In this document: piece by piece, positions 10,701-19,407 of the stretch
Position numbering within the stretch: position 1 is the first letter of the stretch
Layout of the letters: each line of letters starts with the position of its first letter
NCBI GenBank assembly: GCA_024643545.1
Contig: JAHEMR010000003.1
Coordinates: 1 to 64,000, forward strand
Origin: Crocinitomicaceae bacterium
GTDB taxonomy: Bacteria; Bacteroidota; Bacteroidia; Flavobacteriales_D; Crocinitomicaceae
Length of the DNA stretch: 64,000 nt
Direction of reading: 5' to 3'
Notes under the pieces: model-generated
Seen by the model: only the letters and a program-made list of their open reading frames with translations
Database searches by the model: none
Told to the model about the DNA's origin: nothing
Program-made: the position numbers and the translations under genes

Positions 10701-13700
10701 CTATTGTAGTCGCTGATCCAACAATTAGTCTTCAGCCCTCCCCTGCTCAAACGATTTGTGTGGGTGGAACCCTTTCAAATTCTTTAAGCGCTACTTCCGT
10801 AAATGGTACAGGAAATATTTCTTATCAATGGAGTTCTTCCTCAGGAAATATTCCTGGCGCAACGAGTCAAACCTACCTTCCACCATCCTTTAGTACAGTG
10901 GGTTCTTATTCTTATTTTGTGACCATTACCCTCAGTGGAAGCGGATGTAATGCTGCTATTTCTCAAAATGCAGTCATTGATGTAATTGCTGATCCTGTTG
11001 TTAGTGTACAGCCGATTGATGCGGCATATTGTCAAAATGCGAGTCCCATTACGCCATTAAGTGTATCCGCAACTGGAGGTCTGGGAACGTTTTCTTACCA
11101 ATGGTACAGCAATTCTTCCAATACTAATAATGGTGGAATATTAATTCCTGGTGCAACACTTAATTCCTATACTCCATCTGTTTCCAATACGGGTGTTCAA
11201 TATTATTACTGTTTAATTTCTCAAACTGGTCTAAATTGTTCTGTATCATCTGCCACTGCTGCTGTAACTGTCAATCCAGCTCCTACTTTTTCAACGCAGC
11301 CAATTGCTTCGCAAACCATTTGTTTGAATGGAACATTAAATCCATTAAGTGTTGTTTATCAAAATGGAACTGGAGTTCCGACATATCAATGGTTTAGCAA
11401 TTTTGTGAATTCAACATCCGGAGGTACAGCGATTTCAGGTGAAACTACTAGTACTTATTCCCCGCCTTCTAATACTGTTGGCACAACGTACTATTATTGT
11501 GTTGCTACTTTTTCATCTGGAGGATGTACAGCAATTACCTCTACCCTTGGAACAGTTGTCATCCTTGCAGACCCAACCATCAGTACACAACCTATTCCAT
11601 CACAAAGTATCTGCGTCGGAGGAACCATTGCAACCGCTTTATCTGCTTCGTCAACCGGAGGTACAGGAACAATAAGTTACCAATGGAGTAATTCTTCAGG
11701 AGCAATAACAGGTGCAACAAGTCAAACGTTTTTACCCCCATCATTTTCAAATACTGGCCAATTTAACTTCACTGTTACAATTACGCTAAGTGGAAGTGGA
11801 TGTGACGCGCTGACATCCAATCTTGCCTTAATCGATGTTGTTTCTGACCCAACGGTTTCAACACAACCAGTTGGAACTTCCTATTGTCAGAATGGGTCAC
11901 CTGTTTCTCCATTAACCGTTGCAGCGACAGGTGGAATTGGAACCTTTAGCTATCAATGGTACAGTAATTCCGTAAATAGTAATATTGGGGGGACTTTGAT
12001 TCCTTTGGCTTCAAGTACATCTTATACACCTCCTGTTTCAACTGTTGGAACTACCTACTACTATTGTGTGATTTCCCAATCGGGATTAAATTGTGGAGTT
12101 ACAACTAATACAGCCGCAATTATTGTCAATCCCGCACCAACGTTTTCAACTCAACCAATTACATCACAGACCATTTGTCTGGATGGAACATTTAATGCGT
12201 TAACAGTAGTCTACCAGAACGGTACTGGAGTGCCAACTTATCAATGGTTTAGTAATGCAACAAGTAGTACGTCAAACGGGACAATTCTTCCAAATGAGAC
12301 GAATGCAACTTATACTCCACCGAGTAGCACTGTCGGGACAACCTACTATTATTGTGTTGCGACATTCGCTTCAGGGGGGTGTTCTGCTATTACTTCCAAT
12401 TTAGCTACAGCTACTGTTGTGGACGATCCTTCGATAAGCATACAGCCAATTCCAACGCAGAGCATCTGTGTTGGAGGAACAATTGCAAATGCCTTAACAG
12501 CCACTTATGTTAATGGAACCGGTACTGTTACTTATCAATGGAGCAATTCAACCGGAAGTATTTCGGGAGCTACGAGCCAAACCTATTTACCACCAGCTTT
12601 TTCAACAGTTGGAGCTTATACTTATTTCGTTACCATTACTTTGAGTGGGAGCGGTTGTAATGCAACAATTTCTCAAAATGCAGTCATTGATGTTGTGGCA
12701 GATCCAGTGGTGAGTGTACAGCCGATTTCCGCCAGTTATTGTCAGAATGGAACTCCGGTAGCACCACTTACCGTTGGCGCTACAGGTGGAATAGGAAATT
12801 TCTCATATCAATGGTATAGTTCAAATTCAAATAGTGTTAATGGTGGAACTATTATTTCTGGAGCAAATTCATCTACTTATACTCCTTCGGTAACAAACAT
12901 AGGCACCATCTATTATTATTGCGTCATTTCACAATCTGGATTAAATTGTTCGGTGACGTCAAATACGGCTGGAATAATTGTTAATCAGGCTCCAGTTTTC
13001 TTGACTCAACCAGTGAGTCAAACAATCTGTACAGGTGGTGTTTTTGATATGCTCTCGGTTAGTTATCAATTCGGAACCGGGGTACCAACCTATCAATGGT
13101 ATTCGAACACCACAAACAGCTACACTGGGGCCGTTGCGATTGCCGGCGCAAATTCACCTACATATCAAGCACCTTCGAGCAGCACGGGAAGCAACTTTTA
13201 TTTTTGTGATATCAGTTTTAGTTTCGGTGGATGTTCGAACATTTCTTCCTCCATCTCCAATCAAGTGGTGGTGGTAGATCCAACTATCACCACTCAACCA
13301 TTGCCAAATCAAACAATTTGCGTGGGAGGTACAATTTCTAGTCCTTTGAATGTCATTGTTTCGGGAGGAACAGGAATAACCACGTATCAATGGTTTCAAG
13401 GAACCAATCAAATCATTAATGCTACGCAAAGCACCTTTTTACCCGTTAGTTTTGTCAACGCTGGAATGTACACTTATCAAGTTAATATTAATTCAACAGG
13501 TGTTGGATGTGCTGCATTGATTTCACAACAAGTGAATGTGGAAGTTCTTGATGATCCATTAGTCACTTCACCGACATCAGCTATTTATTGTCAAAATTCA
13601 CCCGTAGTAGCACCTCTTCAAGTGATTGTGAGTGGTGGTGCCGGCACAAATAACTACCAATGGTATTATTCCGCTTCAAATTTGAATTCTGGTGGACTTC

Positions 13701-16700
13701 AAATTGCTGGAGCCAGTACCTCATCCTATTTACCATCCGTTAGTGTTGTTGGAACAAGTTATTATTATTGCATTGTGACCCAATCCACTCCCAATTGCTC
13801 GAACGTTAGTAATAATGCAGCAATCCAAATTAATCAACCTCCAACGATAAGTGCGCAACCTATCCAAAGTCAAACAATCTGTGAAGGAGGTACACCTTCT
13901 CAATTACAAGTATCCTACATAAATGGTACAAATTCAGCAACTTATCAATGGTATGTTTCCAATACAAATTCCAACACCGGTGGTGCGCCAATTTTAAATG
14001 AAACCAATTCATTTTATACCCCACCAACGATTTTGATTGGTTCCAACTACTACTATTGTGTAATTACATTTCAATCTGGTGGATGTTCGACCTTGACATC
14101 GGCAACTGCACAAGTTTCAGTGGTCAACGACCCTGTAATAAACACTCAACCTTTAAATGCGCAGGCCATCTGTCAAGGAAACACAATTAACTCACCCTTG
14201 AATTTCACTTATAGTGGTGGAACGGGAAATTCAACTATTGCTTGGTACTTAAACACGACACCTCCAATATTGATCAATGGTGTAACAACCTCTTCTTTTT
14301 TACCTGTTCCATTTAACGTGGCCGACACCTTCTTCTATTATGCTACCCTAACTTTTGATGGCATTGGCTGCAATAGTGTAAGCACACAACAAGCAGAAAT
14401 TATCGTTCATCCAACTCCATTTGCTTTAAATTTGAATGACACCATTGTGGTTTGTAACCATGGAAATTTGGCTATTCCATTAACGGCATCTGTCACTTCA
14501 ACATTTGTATGGCATACCACAAATAATCCAGCAGTTACTGGAGAGAGCTTTTTAAATCAAACAAGTTACTCGATTGATGATTCATTAAGCAACAATTCAA
14601 CAAGTCCTCAGTTCTTAACGTATACGGTGACACCGACTTCCTTCCCATTTGGATGCGTTGGACCTGATTCAACGGTAACAGTTCAAGTTCAGCCGGATGT
14701 GATATTATCCATGAATCCAAGCATGGAAATTTGTAGTGATAGTCCAGTAAATGCGATTTTAACCTCAAACATTCCTTCTACATTTTCGTGGTTTGTATCT
14801 GTTAATAATCCTAACGTAACTGGTGAATCCATCCTGCCAAGTTCGAGTCCTTTGGTCAATGATGTTTTGGTTAATACCTCTTCGGTTAACCAGGTTGTAG
14901 TATATGCTGTGTTTCCGATTTCGATTCAAGGCCAATGTGCGGGAACTGCTCAACCGCTCCTAGTAACAGTTAAACCTCCGATTCAATTATTAAATCCAGA
15001 TACATTAACCATCTGTAGCGGACAAAATACAAACATAAACCTAGTAGCGAACACCAATGTTCAATTCAATTGGTATGCGTCCCCTTCTTTAAATGTAATC
15101 GGCGAAACAACCTCGGTAGTGAGTTCTGCGCTCATCAATGACGTGTTATTAAACCTTACAAATGCCGTTGAGACGGTTACGTACAATGTTATCGGGACTT
15201 CGTCTGCGAACGGTTGTTCAAGTCCGGTTCTTCCACTTTATGTCGTTGTGAATCCAATTCCGGAGGTCTTTGATGCGAATCCTATCACCATTTGTAATGG
15301 CGCCTATTTGTATCCAGTAAGTTTACAAACAACTGTCTCGGGAGGAACAACGAACTGGACTGTATTGAACAACAACATTGGAATTCCTTCCAACTTTGGA
15401 TCAAATACACTCCCTGGTTTTACGGCAATTAATAATTCCATCATTACTCAAACTGGCCAAATCTCTGTCACTCCAATTCATACAAATAATAGTGTGACAT
15501 GTATTGGAAATGACACGACTTTATTGATTCACGTTTTACCTACACCGACAGTCAACTCCATCCAAGATATCGTTGCCTGTAAGTTAGAGCAAGTACCTTT
15601 AACACCCCTCTCTGGACCTGTTCCAAATACCGTTTATCAATGGGTGAATGCGAATACAACTGTTGGATTAAACGTAAGTGGTATTGGTGATATCCCCTCT
15701 TTCGTTGGGCAAAATTCAGGACTTATTCCAATTTCGGGTACTGTCTCCGTGTCTCCAACATACAGTGAGAACAATGTGAGTTGTCAAGGTGCTCCAATCG
15801 ACTTTACGATTACCATTAATCCTAGTCCAACTTTATTAAACAATGACATCGAAATTTGCGACGGAACGAATACAAACATTCTATTGAATGCAAACATATC
15901 CAGCACATTCCTTTGGAACGCCACAATAAATCAAAATGTCTATAATGAAACGAGTACACCGATTCAAACAGGGGCGTTCATCAATGACTTGTTAGTATTA
16001 GCAGGCACAACGATTCAAACAGTTGAATACAACATCACCCCAATTTCAACGCCTTATGGTTGTTATGGAAATGAAACGACAATAAACGTTCTAATCAATC
16101 CGTTACCGATTGTTGACTTTTCCATCATAAATCCCATTCTTTGTAATCAATCAAGCATCAATTTCCAGAATAATTCTGTTGGACCTCTAGCCTATACGTG
16201 GGCGTTTGGTGATGGTGATTCATCTTTCCTTTTCAATCCAGTTCACGAATACATTAATTTCGGTTCTTATCTTGTTACTTTGGGTGGAATTGACCAAATA
16301 ACTGGTTGTGAGAACCAAGATAGTCAAACCCTTATCATTCACGAAACACCTGAACCCGATTTCATTCAATCTGACAGCATTGCCTGTGGAAGCTTAGAGG
16401 TTTTATTTACGGCGCTTGATTTGAATCCAACATGGCAATACCAGTGGGATTTCGGTGATGGTGCATCTTCCAATCAGTTTGGCCTTACAGGGCATCAATT
16501 CGTTACAAGCGGTTGTTTTGATGTTACGCTGGTCGTAACAACACCTGAAGGATGTACATCGGATTCCACACAACTTTCTGCCGTTTGTATTTATCCAGAA
16601 CCTGTTGCATCTTTCTCCATTGACGATGCCGTTCTCAGTTCATTAGCACCTGAAGTGACGTTCTTCAATACCTCCGTTCACGCTGATACGTATCTATGGG

Positions 16701-17173
16701 ATTTTGGAGACAATACGACGAGCATCACCCAAGATCCAACACATCTTTATCCTTCCGACCCTGCGACTTACGTAATTGTTTTAACCGCAAGTAATTTCAT
16801 CGGTTGTCAAGATACAGCAGCCTTAACCGTTACTGTATTCCAAGATTTGGCGATTTATGTACCGAACACCTTTACTCCAGATGGGGATGAATATAATCAA
16901 TCTTTCTTACCAATTCTAACAGAAGGATTCAAGAAAGAAACATACCACCTGACTATTTTTGATAGATGGGGAGCAGTCGTTTTTGAGTCCAAAGATTATC
17001 GATTCGGATGGGAAGGAACGTACAAATTCAGCGAACATGGTCCGGTTAAAAACGGATTATTTTTCAAGGACATTACCTGTCCAGATGGAACATACATTTG
17101 GAAAATCTCGATTGAAGTCCTTCAAACAGGAGAAGTAAAAGAGTTTTTAGGCCATGTGAATTTGTTGAGGTAG
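4796..17173 (+). CDS. Giant (4125 aa) secreted adhesin-like protein: Ig-like repeats, PKD domains, gliding-motility-associated C-terminal (CHU_C, type B T9SS sorting) domain
   Basis: Signal peptide STRFKIFVLLAFFVLANSYTNAQ; many repeats of TICVGG...YQWYSN...YYYC; PKD motifs YTWAFGDGD and YQWDFGDGA; C-term YVPNTFTPDGDEYNQSF...FDRWGAVVFES...W. TTG start. Confidence 0.92.
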   Translation: MNTLSTRFKIFVLLAFFVLANSYTNAQCVGSSVTLGADQYYCAGTPVTLTPTVSNAPTGTATYSWTFQSNPISPNPTGTTYTIPANQSGTYAVTITYGPNCVITDEVVIGFLPVPTIGSNQCISTGNAANLSVNFSPALPSGVNATYAWTGPNGFTSSSSNPSISSFNSLNSGSYNVTVSFNTSSSSTCTYNLTTNLYLTPSTPSFSIPSNGCPGTNYSPTGFTVQPNTSYSWSISQSSNSTGLNSSAPVFNFTNSGINSITVTATQNGCSSTSSSQGISILNLGLNDPDIAPTSSPNSYLASPVPFGGALTYKICGSNNVSSVQISNFPPSSNNSATQYSITWGNNPPINFANGSSTTQSILIGNNPFTISASYGGCTTSINYNIYVGSNPYVSVGVGNSTGLCPGQNVIANITPVGQLGQQNSPGTTYSLYFSNNPNTIVQTFTDLTSTTAAQPVVFNQSSCGNAPLNNCYPSQANVYYAYVVATNACDNSCANSPAITINDKPDANFTVSKSIVCPNSNITITNTGTNGNTISGSATSGYSCSINTKIKYVISPNSGFTVVSGDLGGNSGNFNNWTGTNTVVLNFTSPGTYTIKQYAQSNNCGSDSIIKTICVINPPISVISPYSTIQCSPATLSLSSNSILPTCGTTPIPVAYLWSVTNPTGCSSCSNTISSPTSANSNFSFTNNSNSIQTYTVNLSVTPLDPITNLPLSGPGCSNTSSIPIQVYPSVQITPITTCNGTLNWNLANQVNVPSTFTWQAADNAYVSGETTTSQSTSSITDVLVNNSTTAQTVTYTVNAVSVTGSCTATNTFTVNLVTPLSVQALTNQTICVGGGLSAPLVLNYSGGSGSATFSWSLNSSTSQIATTASYSPPSFNTVGSYLYTGTVFSGPSGCVQTVSQSATITVVADPTITTQPINASYCQNASPVTPLSVIATGGTGSFNYQWYSNLNNTNSGGQSISGANLSTFTPPNSSIGNYYYYCIITQTGLNCSVVSNVVQVVVNSPPTITSQPQNQTICVGGTLTTLNVGFSGGTANPTYQWYSNTTNANTGGTLLSGETNANLTLPATLNGTASNSYYYCVINFGSASGCSVITSNAATISVLADPTFSVQPIQSQTICQGGSLANPLTVVVIGGSGNSTYQWYTVNGTTYNSIANSNSANYNPSIYSTVGNFTYAVSVTQTVSGCASTYSTNAEVIVAADPTVSITSGANYCQNASTITPLTVSATNGNGSAFTYQWFSNSTNTNSGGIPQGNSNSASFSPPVNATGTLYYYCIVTNAPSSTGCSTTSNTAAITVNAGPSISTPPQSQAVCAGGTLSALNVAYTGGTGSVTYQWYSNATNTTSGGTPVGTSSSSYALPSTLNASVGTFYYYCELSFGGSGGCSQITSSVATINVVASPIVTAPNSQTICTGGNPLAMSVSASGGINSSYSYQWYNASGAISTANSVNYSPPSSAGTYYCVVSILPSTSGCSTNSANATVTIEPDPTISAPQSANYCQNAGTVAALSVTANGGISSAYVYQWYSNTNNNTSSGTAISAANGGTSASYTPPVNNTGTLYYFCVASINPSSTTGCSVTSDIATITVNAGPTITTPPQSQAVCVGGTLSALNVAYTGGTGSVTYQWYSNATNTTSGGTPVGTSSSSYALPSTLNASVGTFYYYCELSFGGSGGCSQITSSVATINVVASPIVTAPNSQTICTGGNPLAMSVSASGGINSSYSYQWYNASGAISTANSVNYSPPSSAGTYYCVVSILPSTSGCSTNSANATVTIEPDPTISAPQSANYCQNAGTVAALSVTANGGISSAYVYQWYSNTNNNTSSGTAISAANGGTSASYTPPVNNTGTLYYFCVASINPSSTTGCSVTSDVATITVNLSPSFATQPIANQTICLDGNFTPLNVVYQNGTGTPTYQWYSNTVNNTSNSTLIQNETNASYTPTSNVIGTTYYYCVATFASGGCSSIISTISTAIVVADPTISLQPSPAQTICVGGTLSNSLSATSVNGTGNISYQWSSSSGNIPGATSQTYLPPSFSTVGSYSYFVTITLSGSGCNAAISQNAVIDVIADPVVSVQPIDAAYCQNASPITPLSVSATGGLGTFSYQWYSNSSNTNNGGILIPGATLNSYTPSVSNTGVQYYYCLISQTGLNCSVSSATAAVTVNPAPTFSTQPIASQTICLNGTLNPLSVVYQNGTGVPTYQWFSNFVNSTSGGTAISGETTSTYSPPSNTVGTTYYYCVATFSSGGCTAITSTLGTVVILADPTISTQPIPSQSICVGGTIATALSASSTGGTGTISYQWSNSSGAITGATSQTFLPPSFSNTGQFNFTVTITLSGSGCDALTSNLALIDVVSDPTVSTQPVGTSYCQNGSPVSPLTVAATGGIGTFSYQWYSNSVNSNIGGTLIPLASSTSYTPPVSTVGTTYYYCVISQSGLNCGVTTNTAAIIVNPAPTFSTQPITSQTICLDGTFNALTVVYQNGTGVPTYQWFSNATSSTSNGTILPNETNATYTPPSSTVGTTYYYCVATFASGGCSAITSNLATATVVDDPSISIQPIPTQSICVGGTIANALTATYVNGTGTVTYQWSNSTGSISGATSQTYLPPAFSTVGAYTYFVTITLSGSGCNATISQNAVIDVVADPVVSVQPISASYCQNGTPVAPLTVGATGGIGNFSYQWYSSNSNSVNGGTIISGANSSTYTPSVTNIGTIYYYCVISQSGLNCSVTSNTAGIIVNQAPVFLTQPVSQTICTGGVFDMLSVSYQFGTGVPTYQWYSNTTNSYTGAVAIAGANSPTYQAPSSSTGSNFYFCDISFSFGGCSNISSSISNQVVVVDPTITTQPLPNQTICVGGTISSPLNVIVSGGTGITTYQWFQGTNQIINATQSTFLPVSFVNAGMYTYQVNINSTGVGCAALISQQVNVEVLDDPLVTSPTSAIYCQNSPVVAPLQVIVSGGAGTNNYQWYYSASNLNSGGLQIAGASTSSYLPSVSVVGTSYYYCIVTQSTPNCSNVSNNAAIQINQPPTISAQPIQSQTICEGGTPSQLQVSYINGTNSATYQWYVSNTNSNTGGAPILNETNSFYTPPTILIGSNYYYCVITFQSGGCSTLTSATAQVSVVNDPVINTQPLNAQAICQGNTINSPLNFTYSGGTGNSTIAWYLNTTPPILINGVTTSSFLPVPFNVADTFFYYATLTFDGIGCNSVSTQQAEIIVHPTPFALNLNDTIVVCNHGNLAIPLTASVTSTFVWHTTNNPAVTGESFLNQTSYSIDDSLSNNSTSPQFLTYTVTPTSFPFGCVGPDSTVTVQVQPDVILSMNPSMEICSDSPVNAILTSNIPSTFSWFVSVNNPNVTGESILPSSSPLVNDVLVNTSSVNQVVVYAVFPISIQGQCAGTAQPLLVTVKPPIQLLNPDTLTICSGQNTNINLVANTNVQFNWYASPSLNVIGETTSVVSSALINDVLLNLTNAVETVTYNVIGTSSANGCSSPVLPLYVVVNPIPEVFDANPITICNGAYLYPVSLQTTVSGGTTNWTVLNNNIGIPSNFGSNTLPGFTAINNSIITQTGQISVTPIHTNNSVTCIGNDTTLLIHVLPTPTVNSIQDIVACKLEQVPLTPLSGPVPNTVYQWVNANTTVGLNVSGIGDIPSFVGQNSGLIPISGTVSVSPTYSENNVSCQGAPIDFTITINPSPTLLNNDIEICDGTNTNILLNANISSTFLWNATINQNVYNETSTPIQTGAFINDLLVLAGTTIQTVEYNITPISTPYGCYGNETTINVLINPLPIVDFSIINPILCNQSSINFQNNSVGPLAYTWAFGDGDSSFLFNPVHEYINFGSYLVTLGGIDQITGCENQDSQTLIIHETPEPDFIQSDSIACGSLEVLFTALDLNPTWQYQWDFGDGASSNQFGLTGHQFVTSGCFDVTLVVTTPEGCTSDSTQLSAVCIYPEPVASFSIDDAVLSSLAPEVTFFNTSVHADTYLWDFGDNTTSITQDPTHLYPSDPATYVIVLTASNFIGCQDTAALTVTVFQDLAIYVPNTFTPDGDEYNQSFLPILTEGFKKETYHLTIFDRWGAVVFESKDYRFGWEGTYKFSEHGPVKNGLFFKDITCPDGTYIWKISIEVLQTGEVKEFLGHVNLLR
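8714..9535 (+). repeat. Intragenic duplication, copy 1 (822 bp)
   Basis: Near-identical to 9578-10399 at offset 864 bp; I see three differences, all near the 5' end. Confidence 0.95.
9578..10399 (+). repeat. Intragenic duplication, copy 2 (822 bp)
   Basis: Same as above; explains the identical 87-aa out-of-frame ORFs at 9063 and 9927 in the track. Confidence 0.95.
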
Positions 17174-17255
17174 AACAATAAGAACTTTCTAAAAACCAAA
17201 AATCCTCATGAAAACACGCTTATTGTTCGAATAATTCAATAATTCATTCCTATTT

Positions 17256-17594
17256 CTATTTAGGAGCATTCGGCATAACTTTGAAAATAAAATTTCCATA
17301 AACTTTCCCTTGTCCTAAAAGAGTGATTGTAAGATAAGTGCAACTTGGAACATCACTGATTTTAAAACAATCATAAGTTTTACCAGAAACAGTATATACA
17401 GTCTTTTCAATCTTACATGGTCGATCAGCCTTGATTGTATATTTATTTTTAGCGATACCCGGGATATACCAGAGATTATCATAATTTCTGTATAACGTTT
17501 GTTCATTTAATTGAGGGTTAACCATCCACATATCCTGTGACATGACATTCATACTGATCAAAAAGAAAGCAATTGATAAAAGGTGATTTTTCAT
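17256..17594 (-). CDS. Small secreted protein, possibly a single GldM C-terminal-like Ig domain
   Basis: Signal peptide; NEQTLYRNYDNLWYIPGIAKNKYTIKAD...FKVMPNAPK resembles the NVLYRGxxNPI...FRVKPxPxP pattern of GldM C-terminal repeats. Confidence 0.5.
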   Translation of the reverse strand: MKNHLLSIAFFLISMNVMSQDMWMVNPQLNEQTLYRNYDNLWYIPGIAKNKYTIKADRPCKIEKTVYTVSGKTYDCFKISDVPSCTYLTITLLGQGKVYGNFIFKVMPNAPK

Positions 17595-17615
17595 TTTGTA
17601 AGGTTTAAAGGGTTA

Positions 17616-17996
17616 TTAATCCGGTATTCGTTTACATATAAATTCCCGGTAATCAAATCCACCAACCTCATTTTCCGTTGGTGTTTGAATCGTCACATGT
17701 ATATAATCCTCTAAAAAGCTTAGCTCAATAGCAAACTCATTCCCATCCTTATCTAAGGACGGAAACATGAACGTGCTGTCATCTATTTCGAATTCTTCGT
17801 AAATATCGAACTGCTCCGTTTTAAAACCATAGAGTGTCACCTTATAATTGGTCACATCGAATATAATTAATCGCTTAGATTCAGATTGTTGCTTTTCACC
17901 ATTTATTTCGACCTCCTCATAATGCGCACGCAATCGAAAGTTCTGAGCTTGACCGAAATTTGAAATCATCAGGAAAATGAAGACTAATTTATACAT
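17616..17996 (-). CDS. Hypothetical secreted protein
   Basis: Signal peptide MYKLVFIFLMISNFGQAQ; no family recognised. Confidence 0.6.
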   Translation of the reverse strand: MYKLVFIFLMISNFGQAQNFRLRAHYEEVEINGEKQQSESKRLIIFDVTNYKVTLYGFKTEQFDIYEEFEIDDSTFMFPSLDKDGNEFAIELSFLEDYIHVTIQTPTENEVGGFDYREFICKRIPD

Positions 17997-18030
17997 AGTA
18001 GACTCAATTATTTATACCTGTGGGTCTTAA

Positions 18031-18747
18031 TTATTCTTTTCTATTCTTTTTGTAGGTTCTCACAGCACGAACATAATTGGTAGCTGTGGTGCTCTTATAA
18101 AAACTTGTGGTCTTTGAAAAATTGTACACTTCAGCTTCCGTTCCAATTTCATTTATATCACAACTCCAATATGTTGCATTATCCATATCAAAATTACTTC
18201 TATACCTGGACATAAGTATCAATTCTTCGTATGTTGGCAATCTCCATCCTTTTCCTAATTTGGCACATTCGTTACTTGCATCAGTCCAATTCATACCATC
18301 AGCAAAGTCAAATTGAGAAACTTCTATATCTCCAATTCTCACTGGATTACCCAAGATTTCTTCATACGAAGGTTTTTCAATCTTTTCACCGATTACTATG
18401 GACATAAAATCCTCTTCAAATTCCGTATATTCATCTTTTATGAACTTCAGCCGAACAACATATCCTGATTCAGTCTTCGCAAGGTATACAACGTATACCA
18501 TATCAGGTTGCTCGGGCTTTTGCAAATGATTATTGATAAGCGGATCATGGTTTTTATCTATATCTACCGTTTCTAAATCAACATCATTAATTTTCAAGAC
18601 CTCCTTGCACTTTTCAATGGCAGCATTTTGATCCGAAGTGTAGTAACTAAAGTTGCCTAAACTATCATCAGGCTGAAACCCCAAAATTGGTGTCCACTGT
18701 GCTTTGGCACTCCCAGCCAACAACAACATAATAAATAACTTTCTCAT
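18031..18747 (-). CDS. Secreted protein with C-terminal DUF1566/Lcl_C-like domain
   Basis: C-term MNWTDASNECAKLGKGWRLPTYEELILMSRYR...YWSCD; N-terminal half is paralogous to 18901-19371. Confidence 0.65.
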   Translation of the reverse strand: MRKLFIMLLLAGSAKAQWTPILGFQPDDSLGNFSYYTSDQNAAIEKCKEVLKINDVDLETVDIDKNHDPLINNHLQKPEQPDMVYVVYLAKTESGYVVRLKFIKDEYTEFEEDFMSIVIGEKIEKPSYEEILGNPVRIGDIEVSQFDFADGMNWTDASNECAKLGKGWRLPTYEELILMSRYRSNFDMDNATYWSCDINEIGTEAEVYNFSKTTSFYKSTTATNYVRAVRTYKKNRKE

Positions 18748-18884
18748 CTTAAAAGATATTGGTTAGTAAATACAACTGAATAGAACATCATACCGACAAA
18801 GCCGGTTGATACGCCTGCAACTCTAATAAAAGCAAAGCGAGAATGTGCCGTGATTATCATCACAGCGAAATATAGAATGGCCAT
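18744..18884 (-). CDS. Small (46 aa) predicted membrane protein
   Basis: Hand translation MAILYFAVMIITAHSRFAFIRVAGVSTGFVGMMFYSVVFTNQYLLR*; its TGA overlaps the ATG of the 18747 gene (ATGA). Confidence 0.5.
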   Translation of the reverse strand: MAILYFAVMIITAHSRFAFIRVAGVSTGFVGMMFYSVVFTNQYLLR

Positions 18885-18900
18885 TTTAGTTAAGATTAAA

Positions 18901-19371
18901 TTACTTTTCTCCTTCATAATAAATTGTCACAAAATCCTCTTCAATTTCTATGTACTCATCTTTTATGAACTTCAATCGAACAGCATATCCAGTAGTTGTC
19001 TTAACCACATATACCCAATAGATCATTTCAGGTTGTTCCTCTTTTGATAAATGTATGTTAATCAGGGGGTCCTGATGTTTACTCACAACCACTGTAGACA
19101 TATTCACATCATTTACTTTGAGGACTTCCTTACACATATCAATGGCTTTTTGTTTGTCATTGGTGTAAAAATTAAAATTGCCTGCAAGATTTTCTTGAAA
19201 TCCCTCAATGGGTGTCCACTGGGCTGAGACAATTTGCGCGAATGCTAGCATGATGCCGATAAACATACCGGCCGATAGCGTATACCCTACGATTGCCCGG
19301 ATGATGTAGTTGTTGATGCGTGCCGCCTGAACCAATAGGATAGCCGACACAATTGGGATTAAGATGTACAT
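18901..19371 (-). CDS. Membrane-anchored paralog of the N-terminal half of the 18031-18747 product
   Basis: Shared block: NFxxYTxDxxxAIxxCKEVLKxNDVxxxTVxxxKxxDPLINxHLxKxEQPxM(V/I)YxVYxxKTxxGYxVRLKFIKDEYxExEEDF. Confidence 0.7.
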   Translation of the reverse strand: MYILIPIVSAILLVQAARINNYIIRAIVGYTLSAGMFIGIMLAFAQIVSAQWTPIEGFQENLAGNFNFYTNDKQKAIDMCKEVLKVNDVNMSTVVVSKHQDPLINIHLSKEEQPEMIYWVYVVKTTTGYAVRLKFIKDEYIEIEEDFVTIYYEGEK

Positions 19372-19407
19372 AGTTAGTTAAGATTAAGTCGTTCGGTGGA
19401 TTTGTTT

